Notes under the pieces: model-generated | Databases searched by the model: none | What the model saw: the letters and a program-made list of their open reading frames with translations, nothing else | What the model was told of the DNA's origin: nothing | Translations under genes and position numbers: made by a program | Origin: Methylorubrum rhodesianum | Lineage (GTDB): Bacteria; Pseudomonadota; Alphaproteobacteria; Rhizobiales; Beijerinckiaceae | Length of the DNA: 64,000 nucleotides | Assembly (NCBI RefSeq): GCF_014199985.1 | Contig: NZ_JACHOS010000014.1 | Coordinates: 1 to 64,000 of the forward strand | Direction: 5' to 3' | Part shown: in pieces, positions 34,759-43,191 of the stretch | Numbering within the stretch: position 1 is the first letter of the stretch | Layout of the letters: each line of letters opens with the position of its first letter

Positions 34759-36114
34759 TCAGCAGGCGGCGACGTTGACGGCCAGCCCGCCGAGCGAGGT
34801 TTCCTTGTACTTGGCCTGCATGTCGTGGCCGGTCTGGCGCATGGTCTCGATCACCTCGTCGAGGCTCACCCGGTGTTCGCCGTCGCCGCGCAGGGAGAGT
34901 GAGGCCGCCACGACCGCCTTGTTGGCGCCGAAGGCGTTGCGCTCGATGCAGGGCACCTGGACGAGGCCGGCGATCGGATCGCAGGTCATGCCGAGATGGT
35001 GCTCCATGGCGATCTCGGCGGCGTTCTCGATCTGGAAGGCGGAGCCGCCGAGCGCCGCGGTCAGACCTGCCGCCGCCATCGCCGCCGCCGAGCCGACCTC
35101 GCCCTGGCAACCGACCTCCGCCCCCGAGATCGAGGCGCGGGCCTTGATCAGGCCGCCGATGGCGGCGGCGGTGAGCAGGAAGTCGCGCCCGCGCTCGTCG
35201 TTCCAGTCGGGGCAGAAGTCGCGGGTGTAGCGCAGCACCGCCGGGACGATGCCGGCCGCGCCGTTGGTCGGCGCCGTCACCACCCGGCCGCCCGACGCGT
35301 TCTCCTCGTTGACGGCGAGCGCGTAGAGGCTGATCCAGTCCATGATCTCGTGGGCCGGACGGCTGTTGGCGAGTTTCGTCGCCTCCAGCGACTCGTAGAG
35401 ACGCTTGGCACGCCGCCGCACCCGCAGGCCGCCGGGCAGTTCGCCGTCCATGCGCAGGCCGCGCTCGATGCAGGCGAACATCGCGTCGCGGATCGCGTCG
35501 AGGCCGGCGTCGATGGCCTCGCGCGAGCGCAGGGTCAGCTCGTTGGCGAGCTGGATCTGCGGGATCGTCAGCCCGGTGCGCAGCGTCAGGTCGAGGAGTT
35601 CGCGGCCGCTGCCGAAGGGGAGCGGCGGCGTCTGCGTATCCCCGGCCGAAACCGCCTCGGCTTCCGCCGCGGTGACGACGAAGCCGCCGCCGACCGAATA
35701 GAAGATCTGATCCTCGAGGAGCGCATCCCCGGCATCGTAGGCGCGGAACCGCATGCCGTTGGTGTGCAGCGGCAGGATGTCCTTGAAGTTGAAGACGAGG
35801 TCGCGCTCGGGCTCGAAGTGGACACCCGGAATGCCGAGATCACCGGTGCGCCGCAGGGTGTCGGAGAGGGGCGTTGTGAGATCGGGATCAATGGTGGCGG
35901 GCGCGTGGCCCAGGAGACCGAGCAGGATCGCCACATCGGTGCCGTGGCCGCGGCCGGTCCAGGCCAGCGAGCCGTAGATCTCGGCGCTGATCCGGGCGGC
36001 GCCGCCGCGGGCCAGCACGGTCTCGCGGAACCGGCGGGCGGCGACCATCGGCCCGACGGTGTGGGAACTCGACGGACCGATCCCGATCTTGAACAGATCG
36101 AAGGTGCTGATCAT
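34759..36114 (-). CDS. sdaA: L-serine ammonia-lyase (iron-sulfur, single chain)
   Basis: A 451-residue enzyme deaminating L-serine to pyruvate. The start ISTFDLFKIGIGPSSSHTVGP is the hallmark of the beta part. The alpha part has GCQGEVGSAAAMAAAGL and the cluster cysteines in FCPDWND, GCQGE and CDPIAGLVQVPCIERN. It completes the route betaine-sarcosine-glycine-serine-pyruvate and directly follows the sox genes on the same strand. The serine hydroxymethyltransferase expected between them is not in the window. The ATG at 36114 sits exactly at the conserved N-terminus. Confidence 0.9.
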   Translation of the reverse strand: MISTFDLFKIGIGPSSSHTVGPMVAARRFRETVLARGGAARISAEIYGSLAWTGRGHGTDVAILLGLLGHAPATIDPDLTTPLSDTLRRTGDLGIPGVHFEPERDLVFNFKDILPLHTNGMRFRAYDAGDALLEDQIFYSVGGGFVVTAAEAEAVSAGDTQTPPLPFGSGRELLDLTLRTGLTIPQIQLANELTLRSREAIDAGLDAIRDAMFACIERGLRMDGELPGGLRVRRRAKRLYESLEATKLANSRPAHEIMDWISLYALAVNEENASGGRVVTAPTNGAAGIVPAVLRYTRDFCPDWNDERGRDFLLTAAAIGGLIKARASISGAEVGCQGEVGSAAAMAAAGLTAALGGSAFQIENAAEIAMEHHLGMTCDPIAGLVQVPCIERNAFGANKAVVAASLSLRGDGEHRVSLDEVIETMRQTGHDMQAKYKETSLGGLAVNVAAC

Positions 36115-36141
36115 CGGGTCCGCTGCTCTCTCAATAGGGGG

Positions 36142-36174
36142 CTCTCCCCGCTGCGGATGCAAGTTCGGGGAGAG
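36142..36174 (-). terminator. Stem-loop between soxG and sdaA
   Basis: CTCTCCCCG and CGGGGAGAG form a 9-bp stem with a 15-base loop in the 144-base gap between soxG and sdaA. No strong T-run follows on the minus strand, so it may attenuate rather than end the sox transcript. Confidence 0.4.
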
Positions 36175-36258
36175 GCGCGTCGCGACAGGGTGCCGGGGCC
36201 TAGTGCGGAGGTGATGGACGACGAGGTGGGTTCGCCTTCGGCGTGCATCAACCCTGCA

Positions 36259-36846
36259 TCAAGGCGCGACCGCCCCTTCGGCCCCGAACACGGCCTCATT
36301 GAGGAAGCCGTGGACGTAGGTCGAGAAGGAGCGCCAGCACTCGACGCGGTAGAGCGGTGCGGCGGCGGCGCGGATCAGCACGATCTCGGCCTTGCCGAGC
36401 AGGGTGCGGGTGGCGCTGCCCGGCGGGAAGGCGGTCTCCGACAGGTCGAGCGGGCAGCCGGCATTGAACACCGCCGCCGCCTGACGGCCCGAGACGTCGA
36501 TGCCGACATTGCGGTGCGAGACGTCGACCAGGGCGTGGGGCAGGCCGGCGAGCGCCTCGTGGATGCGGCCCTGCAGCAGGTCGGCATCGGCCTCCGGGCC
36601 GCCGACGAGCCACTCGTCGGGCCCGAGGCGGGCGATCCAGACCTCGCCGTCGGTGCCGACCGTGTTGATCGGCGCATCGAGCGGGAGCCCGGCGAGCGTC
36701 GGCGCGCCGCCGCCGAGCCGTGCGCGCAGGGAGAAGCGCGACTCGGCGCCCGCGGGTCGGACCGAGACGCTCGCTCCGGAGGCCGCCGGACGGGGCAGGG
36801 TGGCGAGCGGCAGGGCGCGGGCGGCGCGGTAGCGGGTCTCAAGCAT
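36259..36846 (-). CDS. soxG: Sarcosine oxidase gamma subunit
   Basis: A 195-residue subunit of heterotetrameric sarcosine oxidase, related to the C-terminal part of GcvT-type folds. Family features are NTVGTDGEVWIARLGPDEWLVGG, ALVDVSHRN and YRVECWRSFSTYVHGFL near the end. It packs against SoxA near the folate site. Its start overlaps the soxA stop by eight bases. Confidence 0.88.
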   Translation of the reverse strand: MLETRYRAARALPLATLPRPAASGASVSVRPAGAESRFSLRARLGGGAPTLAGLPLDAPINTVGTDGEVWIARLGPDEWLVGGPEADADLLQGRIHEALAGLPHALVDVSHRNVGIDVSGRQAAAVFNAGCPLDLSETAFPPGSATRTLLGKAEIVLIRAAAAPLYRVECWRSFSTYVHGFLNEAVFGAEGAVAP

Positions 36847-39826
36847 TGATGCGCTCCCCCTTGGTGTCGAAGAAGACCGGTTCGCAGACGGTGACGCGGG
36901 TGAAGCCGTCCGGCGTGGTGACGTGGAGGTGCCCCCCCGCCCGCTCGCGCCCGCCCTCGACCAGGGCGAGCGCAATGGAGCGGCCGCAATTGGCGCTCCA
37001 GTAGCTCGAGGTGACGTGGCCGAGCATGCGCATCGGGATCGGCTGGCCCGTATCGGCGACGATCTGCGCGCCCTCGTCGAGGACGAGCTTCGGATCGTCG
37101 GTCATCAGCCCGACGAGCTGCTTGCGGCCCGACGCCACCACGTCGGGGCGCGCCAGCGAGCGCTTGCCGACGAAATCCCCTTTGGCCTTCGGGATCATGC
37201 CGGCCATGCCGACATCGTCCGGGGTCACGGTGCCGTCGGTCTCCTGGCCGACGATGATGTAGCCCTTCTCGGCGCGCAGCACGTGCATCGTCTCGGTGCC
37301 GTAGGGCGTGATGCCGTGCGCCCGGCCCGCCGCGAACACGGCTTCCCAGACCGCGCGGGCGTGGTCGGAGGGCACGTTGATCTCGAAACCGAGCTCACCG
37401 GTGAACGACACCCGGAACAGTCGGGTCGGCACGCCGCAGATCGTGCCCGACCGCATCGCCATGTGCGGAAAGGCTTCCGGCGACAGGTCGATACCGTCGA
37501 CCAGCGGCGCGATCACGTCGCGCGCCTTCGGCCCCTGGAGCGCGATCACCGCCCACTGCTCGGTGGTCGAGGTCAGGAAGACCTCGAGCTCCGGCCACTC
37601 GGTCTGGAGGTAGTCCTCCATATGCGCCAGCACGCGGGCCGCCCCGCCCGTGGTGGTGGTGACGTGGAAGCACTCGTCGGAGACGCGGGCGACGACGCCG
37701 TCGTCAAGGATGTAGCCGTCCTCCTTCAGCATCAGCCCGTAGCGGCAGCGCCCGGGGGCGAGCTTGGTCCAGGGGTTGATGTAGAGGCGGTTCATGAACT
37801 CGGCCGCATCGCGGCCGACGATCTCGATCTTGCCCAGCGTCGAGGCGTCGAAGATGCCGACCCCCTCGCGCACGGCCTTGCACTCGCGGGCGACCGCGGC
37901 GTGCAGGTCCTCGCCGGCCTTCGGGAAGTACCAGGCGCGCCGCCACAGGGCGACGTTCTCGAACAGGGCGCCGTGGGCCTCGGCCCATTCGTGGATCGGC
38001 GTGGTGCGGATCGGATCGAATAGGGCATGGCGGGCGGGCCCCACCAGCGCACCGAAGGTCACCGGGGTGTAGGGCGGGCGGAAGGTCGTGGTGCCGACCG
38101 CCGGCAGGGCCTTGTCGAGCTGCCCGGCGACGATGCCCAGCGCGTTCATGTTCGAGGTCTTGCCCTGGTCGGTCGCCATGCCGGTCGTGGTGTAGCGCTT
38201 GACGTGCTCGATCGACTGGAAGCCCTCGCGGACCGCGAGCTTGATGTCCTTGGCGGTGACGTCGTTCTGGTAATCGACGAAGGCGCGCACCTTGGTCGGG
38301 TTCGCATCGGTCGGCATGATCCGCACCGGCTGGAAGCCGGTCAGCGTCGGCGTGGCCCGGACCTCCTGCCGCTCGTCGGAGCCCGCGGCGGCGGCGCCAG
38401 CGGAGAAACCTTCGTTGACGCAGGCGGCGAGATCGTAGGTGCCGCGGGCCGCGCCGGCCGAGCGCTCGGCCTGGGCCGAGATGTTCGGCACGAAGGCATC
38501 GATGGCGTCGTCGTAGCGCAGCTTGCCGCGCGACTGCGAGAACAGGTGGACGGCGGGCGTCCAGCCGCCGGACATGCCGACGCAGTCGCAAGCGAGAAGG
38601 CGACGGCCGCCGCACCGGCCGTCGCTCCCGACAGGTGCCACGACGAGACCCGTGACGCGCTTCCGGCCCTTCGATCCGATCACGGTGTGGCCGGTCAACA
38701 CCTCGGCCCCGGCCGAGCGCAGCTGCGCCAGCTCCGGCCCGCAATCCGCTTCCAGGCGCAGGTCGACGAGGGTGACGTCGAGTCCGGCTGCACGCGCATC
38801 GAGCGCGGCCTGGTAGGCGGAGGCGCCACAGGTGGCGAAGACGAGCCGGCGGCCCGGCGCCACGCCGTAGCGGTTGAGGAAGACCCGCACGCTCTCGGCG
38901 AGCAGGATGCCCGGCCGGTCGTTGTCGGCGAAGACGAGGGGGCGCTCGTGGGCGCCGCCGGCGAGCACGACCTGCTCCGCCCGCACCTGCCACAGGCGCT
39001 CGCGGGGCGCTTGGCCCGCGGCCGACGTCAGGTGGTCGGTGACGCGCTCGGTCATCGCCACGTGGTTGTGGTTGTAATAACCGAAGGCCGTGGTGCGGGG
39101 CAGCAGGATGACGTTCTCGCGGGCATCGAGCTCGGCCAGCGTCTCGGCGAGCCAGTCCGCCGCCGGGCGTCCGTCGATCTGCGAGGTCGTGTCGTGCAGG
39201 AGCGAGCCGCCGGGCTCCGCGCCCTCGTCGGCCAGGATCACCCGCTTGCCGGTGCGCGCGGCGGCGAGCGCCGCGGCGAGCCCCGCCGGGCCGGCGCCGA
39301 CGACGAGCACGTCGCAATGGGCGTGGCGGTTGGCGTAGCGGTCGGGATCGGCCACGGTCGGTGCCTTGCCGAGACCGGCGGCGGCGCGGATGAAGGGTTC
39401 GTAGACCTTATCCCAGAACTTCCGGGGCCACATGAAGGTCTTGTAGTAGAAGCCCGCGACGAAGACCGGCGAGAGCAAGTCGTTGACCGCGCCGACGTCG
39501 AATTCGAGCGAGGGCCAGTGGTTCTGCGAGGTCGTGCGCAGGCCCGAGCGTGCCTCGACCACGGAGGCGCGGTTGTTCGGGTCGATCCGGCCGGGTCCGC
39601 GATCGACGGAGAGCAGCGCGCTCGGCTCGTCGGGGCCGTGGCTCAGGATGCCGCGGGGGCGGTGATACTTGAACGAGCGCCCGACGAGATGGATGCCGTT
39701 GGCCAGCAGCGCCGAGGCGACGGTGTCGCCGGCAAATCCGTGGACCGGCTTGCCGTTGAACGCGAAGACGATGGGGCGGGTGCGGTCGATGCGTCCGCCG
39801 CGGGACAATCTGAACGGCTGTGCCAT
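36839..39826 (-). CDS. soxA: Sarcosine oxidase alpha subunit
   Basis: A 995-residue subunit holding NAD+ and the tetrahydrofolate site. N-terminal part: 2Fe-2S-ferredoxin-like fold (FAFNGKPVHGFAGDTVASALLANG) without the full Cys set, followed by the nucleotide-binding VLVVGAGPAGLAAALAAARTG. The C-terminal about 380 residues are an aminomethyltransferase (GcvT)-like domain (FDASTLGKIEIVGRDAAEF, ELGFEINVP), where formaldehyde from sarcosine is captured as 5,10-methylene-tetrahydrofolate. The ATG at 39826 is one base after the soxD stop. Length is normal for the family. Confidence 0.92.
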   Translation of the reverse strand: MAQPFRLSRGGRIDRTRPIVFAFNGKPVHGFAGDTVASALLANGIHLVGRSFKYHRPRGILSHGPDEPSALLSVDRGPGRIDPNNRASVVEARSGLRTTSQNHWPSLEFDVGAVNDLLSPVFVAGFYYKTFMWPRKFWDKVYEPFIRAAAGLGKAPTVADPDRYANRHAHCDVLVVGAGPAGLAAALAAARTGKRVILADEGAEPGGSLLHDTTSQIDGRPAADWLAETLAELDARENVILLPRTTAFGYYNHNHVAMTERVTDHLTSAAGQAPRERLWQVRAEQVVLAGGAHERPLVFADNDRPGILLAESVRVFLNRYGVAPGRRLVFATCGASAYQAALDARAAGLDVTLVDLRLEADCGPELAQLRSAGAEVLTGHTVIGSKGRKRVTGLVVAPVGSDGRCGGRRLLACDCVGMSGGWTPAVHLFSQSRGKLRYDDAIDAFVPNISAQAERSAGAARGTYDLAACVNEGFSAGAAAAGSDERQEVRATPTLTGFQPVRIMPTDANPTKVRAFVDYQNDVTAKDIKLAVREGFQSIEHVKRYTTTGMATDQGKTSNMNALGIVAGQLDKALPAVGTTTFRPPYTPVTFGALVGPARHALFDPIRTTPIHEWAEAHGALFENVALWRRAWYFPKAGEDLHAAVARECKAVREGVGIFDASTLGKIEIVGRDAAEFMNRLYINPWTKLAPGRCRYGLMLKEDGYILDDGVVARVSDECFHVTTTTGGAARVLAHMEDYLQTEWPELEVFLTSTTEQWAVIALQGPKARDVIAPLVDGIDLSPEAFPHMAMRSGTICGVPTRLFRVSFTGELGFEINVPSDHARAVWEAVFAAGRAHGITPYGTETMHVLRAEKGYIIVGQETDGTVTPDDVGMAGMIPKAKGDFVGKRSLARPDVVASGRKQLVGLMTDDPKLVLDEGAQIVADTGQPIPMRMLGHVTSSYWSANCGRSIALALVEGGRERAGGHLHVTTPDGFTRVTVCEPVFFDTKGERINA

Positions 39827-39827
39827 C

Positions 39828-40124
39828 TCACGCCCTCGTCTCGCTCTGGGGGAATTGGGTGGGCTTCGCCCCCATCGGATAGGTCTCGATGAAGCGGTCG
39901 CTGATCGTGTCGCGGAGCGCATTGAACCAGCGGCCGCAGCCGTGGACGTGGCACCAGCGCTCGGCATGCACGCCCTTGGGGTTGGCGCGCACGAACAGGT
40001 GCTCGCTCCAGGCGCCGTCATCGACGGTCATCGGGTCGGCGGGGCGGGCGATATGGGCTTGGCCGCCGCACCGGAACTCGGTCTCGGGCCGTTTGCCGCA
40101 ATGGGGACAGGCGATCAGCAGCAT
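39828..40124 (-). CDS. soxD: Sarcosine oxidase delta subunit
   Basis: A 98-residue zinc-binding subunit starting LLIACPHCGKRPETEF, with the second metal pair in CHVHGC and the conserved GCGRWFNALRDT. It stabilises the SoxA-SoxB interface. GGAG precedes the ATG. It lies 15 bases after soxB. Confidence 0.9.
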   Translation of the reverse strand: MLLIACPHCGKRPETEFRCGGQAHIARPADPMTVDDGAWSEHLFVRANPKGVHAERWCHVHGCGRWFNALRDTISDRFIETYPMGAKPTQFPQSETRA

Positions 40125-40139
40125 GGGTCTGGCTCCGGA

Positions 40140-41393
40140 TCAGTGCGCGACGGCCGCGGCGGCGGCCTCGTCGATGAGGCGCCCGGTGCGGAACCGGTCG
40201 AGGGTGAAGGGCGCGTTGATCTTGTGGGGCGTGCCGGTCGCGAGCGTGTGGGCGAAGACGTGGCCCGAGCCCGGCGTCGCCTTGAAGCCGCCGGTGCCCC
40301 AGCCGCAATTGACGAACAGGTTCTGGACCGGGGTCTTGCCGATGATCGGCGAGCGGTCCGGCGTCACGTCGACGATGCCGCCCCAGGAGCGCAGCATCCG
40401 CATCCGGGTGAATTGCGGAAAGAGCTCGCAGATCGCGTCCAGCGTGTGGGTGGTGATGTGAAGGCCGCCCTGCTGGCTGTAGGAGGTGTACTGGTCGGTG
40501 CCGGCGCCGATCACGAGTTCGCCCTTGTCGGATTGCGACAGGTAGGCGTGGACCGCGTTCGACATCACCACGCAGGGGAAGCACGGCTTGACCGGCTCGG
40601 AGACCAGCGCCTGGAGCGGGTAGCTCTCCAGCGGCATCGACACGCCGGCCATGGACATCAGGGTCGAGGTGTGGCCGGCGGCGACCACGCCGATCCGGCC
40701 GGCGCCGATGAAGCCGCGCGTGGTCTCGACGCCGACCGCCCTGCCGAAGGCGTCACGGCGGATGCCGGTGACCTCGCAGTTCTGGATGATGTCGACGCCG
40801 CGGTCGTCGGCGCCGCGGGCATAGCCCCAGGCCACCGCGTCGTGGCGGGCGGTGCCGGCCCGGCGCTGGAGCGCCCCGCCGAGCACCGGGTAGCGCAAGG
40901 AGCCCGAGATATCGAGCGGCGGACAGAACGCCTTGCACTCCTCCTTCGAGAGCCACTCGTTGTCGATGCCGTTGAGACGGTTGGCGTAGACGTGGCGCTT
41001 GAAGCTCTGGACGTCGTGGACGTTGTGCGCGAGCATCAACACGCCGCGCTGGGAGAACATGATGTTGTAGTTCAGCTCCTGGGACAGCCCCTCCCAGAGC
41101 TTGAGCGCGTGCTCGTACATCGCCGCGCTCTCGTCGTAGAGGTAGTTGGAGCGGATGATCGTGGTGTTGCGGCCGGTATTGCCGCCGCCGATCCAGCCCT
41201 TCTCCAGCACCGCCACGTTGGTGATGCCGTGCACCGTGGCGAGATAATAGGCGGTCGCCAGCCCATGGCCGCCGCCGCCGACGATGACGACGTCGTAGCG
41301 GGGCTTGGGCTCGGGGGCGCGCCACTGGCGACCCCAGCCGGTATGGCCCCGCAGGGATTCGGAGAGCAGCGACGTGAGGGAGAAGCGGCGCAT
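40140..41393 (-). CDS. soxB: Sarcosine oxidase beta subunit
   Basis: A 417-residue subunit with FAD/FMN and the catalytic site oxidising sarcosine to glycine. The dinucleotide fold YDVVIVGGGGHGLATAYYLA (about 33-52) is followed by the flavin-contact region GGGNTGRNTTIIRSNY, and by DVTPDRSPIIGKT and NCGWGTGGFKATPGSG near the C-terminus. It is the first gene of soxBDAG. The ATG at 41393 has GCGAGG upstream. The operon is divergent from gbdR, so both may share control elements. Confidence 0.92.
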   Translation of the reverse strand: MRRFSLTSLLSESLRGHTGWGRQWRAPEPKPRYDVVIVGGGGHGLATAYYLATVHGITNVAVLEKGWIGGGNTGRNTTIIRSNYLYDESAAMYEHALKLWEGLSQELNYNIMFSQRGVLMLAHNVHDVQSFKRHVYANRLNGIDNEWLSKEECKAFCPPLDISGSLRYPVLGGALQRRAGTARHDAVAWGYARGADDRGVDIIQNCEVTGIRRDAFGRAVGVETTRGFIGAGRIGVVAAGHTSTLMSMAGVSMPLESYPLQALVSEPVKPCFPCVVMSNAVHAYLSQSDKGELVIGAGTDQYTSYSQQGGLHITTHTLDAICELFPQFTRMRMLRSWGGIVDVTPDRSPIIGKTPVQNLFVNCGWGTGGFKATPGSGHVFAHTLATGTPHKINAPFTLDRFRTGRLIDEAAAAAVAH

Positions 41394-41824
41394 CGGTCGA
41401 CCTCGCGGTGTTGACGGATCATGGTCCGCGCGCCGCGGCGGGGCTTGATCGGTGGCGACCGGGAGTTTGGGATTCCCGACTTCGACCGATGTCCCACGCT
41501 CCCGATCCGAAAGAGGCCCGGCCGGTTCGACAGACCTCGCTCGGCGCAAGACTTCGGCCCGCCCGCTCGAGGGACAGGTCCGACGATCAGTTGATCACGC
41601 TGCCGTGAGCAGGAAATCGAACAAGAATTATTTTATTGCATGCGCCCGGCGATCGGAGATTAAGTTCCGGTGTGGGCGCCGCCTCGGCGGACGCGCCCCG
41701 CTCGATCGACGGCGCCGGTTACGATCGGGACGATCCTGAATCGCTCCCCGGCCGGCACGGGAGTCGGCGCGGCACGTGAATTGCCCACCAAGCCGCGGCG
41801 TAAGGCCGACAAACGGTGGTCGGG
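41394..41824. other. Divergent promoter region between soxB and gbdR
   Basis: About 430 bases without a credible protein frame. The part 41600-41680 is AT-richer (with TTATTTTATTGCATG) and suits promoter elements. GbdR-binding sites are expected here but I could not assign one. Confidence 0.5.
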
Positions 41825-42859
41825 ATGGACATGACGATAGCCGCCGGGGAGACGAGCCCGGCCAATGTGCTGACCGCGAACGAGGCGGTCACGGGGAGGG
41901 TCCTCTCCGTCGGCTTCATGCTGGTCGAGCGCTTCTCGATGATCGCCTTCTCCTCGGCGATCGAGCCCCTGCGGCTCGCCAACCGCGCGGTCGGGCGCGA
42001 TCTCTACCGCTTCTCGCTGTGGTCGGAGGACGGCACCAAGTGCACCGCCTCGAACGGGATCGAGGTCAAGGTCGCGGGTCGCTTCTGCGATGCACAGGAT
42101 TTCGACATGATCGTCGTGTGCGGCGGCATCGACATCCAGAGGCCGGATCACCGCGCTCTCCACGCGGCCCTGCGCCGGTGCAGCGCCCGCGGGGCGGCGA
42201 TCGGCGCGGTCTGCACGGGCACCTACGTGCTGGCCAAGGCCGGTCTCCTCGACGGCTACCGGGCGACGATCCACTGGGAGAACCTGCCGGGCCTCGTCTC
42301 GGAGCATGACGGGCTCGAGATCGGCTCGGACCTGTTCGAAATCGACCGCAACCGCTTCACCTGCGCCGGCGGCACCGCGGCGGCCGACATGATGCTGTCG
42401 CTGATCATGCGCGACCACGGGCCGAGCGTGGCCTCGGAGGTCGCCGACCAGCTCATTCATCACCGCATCCGCGAATCAGGCGAGCGTCAGCGGATGGACC
42501 TGCGCATGCGCCTCGGCGTCTCGCATCCGAAGCTTCTGCGGGTGGTGGGGCTGATGGAAACCTCGCTCGCCGAGCCGCTCGGCAGCCAGGAACTCGCCGA
42601 TGCGGTGCAGCTCTCGACCCGCCAGCTGGAGCGGCTGTTCCTGAAGTATCTGGGCCGCTCGCCGGCCAAGCACTACCTGCGCATCCGCCTGGAACACGCC
42701 CGCACCCTGATCCGGCAGACGGCGATGCCGCTGCTCTCGGTGGCGTTCGAGTGCGGCTTCACCTCGGCCTCGCACTTCTCGAAGGCCTATCTCGACTGCT
42801 TCGGCCAGCCGCCGAGCGCCGAGCGGAAGATCGTACAGACGCAGAGCGCGCGCGCCTGA
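41825..42859 (+). CDS. gbdR: GbdR-type AraC-family regulator of glycine betaine catabolism
   Basis: A 344-residue regulator with an N-terminal glutamine-amidotransferase-like (DJ-1/PfpI) domain (about 25-200; GFMLVERFSMIAFSSAIEPLR, GAVCTGTYVLAKAGLLDG) and a C-terminal AraC helix-turn-helix pair (about 235-335; LGSQELADAVQLSTRQLERLF and SVAFECGFTSASHFSKAYLDCFG). In Pseudomonas GbdR senses glycine betaine and dimethylglycine and activates gbc, dgc and sox promoters. Starts at 41816 (GTG), 41825 and 41831 are all possible; 41825 is chosen as the first ATG. Position between the sox and other pathway genes supports the role. Confidence 0.85.
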   Translation: MDMTIAAGETSPANVLTANEAVTGRVLSVGFMLVERFSMIAFSSAIEPLRLANRAVGRDLYRFSLWSEDGTKCTASNGIEVKVAGRFCDAQDFDMIVVCGGIDIQRPDHRALHAALRRCSARGAAIGAVCTGTYVLAKAGLLDGYRATIHWENLPGLVSEHDGLEIGSDLFEIDRNRFTCAGGTAAADMMLSLIMRDHGPSVASEVADQLIHHRIRESGERQRMDLRMRLGVSHPKLLRVVGLMETSLAEPLGSQELADAVQLSTRQLERLFLKYLGRSPAKHYLRIRLEHARTLIRQTAMPLLSVAFECGFTSASHFSKAYLDCFGQPPSAERKIVQTQSARA

Positions 42860-43191
42860 GCGGTTTGTGCCAGCGCGCCGAATCCGGCGCCGGGATGATC
42901 CGAGAGACGTCACGCCCGATGACGCGGCTCCGGCCAGCCTCGCAATGTCCTGAAGGCGGACGGGGCCTACGATCGAAGTGCGATCAGCTTCACCGGGTGA
43001 TGGGCTGCCGAGGGTGGGAGCCAGTCATTCGCCTGACGCGGTGAGCGGACGGGCATGACCCTTCTCGGACCTTGTTCTCGCGAGGCTCGCTGAACACGAT
43101 CCCGCCTGACACGTCCGTCACTTGGAGGCCGCAAGAAAGCCTCCTAAAGTTTGCCTGGGCAGCCGCTTCGCGCCCATGCGAGGAGGCGAGT
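42860..43191. other. Gene-free stretch of about 330 bases
   Basis: No protein frame is credible. GAGG-AGGCGAG at the right end is the ribosome binding site of the MHYT kinase. From about 43060 onward base use begins to differ from the betaine genes, so this may be the left junction of an inserted segment. Confidence 0.4.
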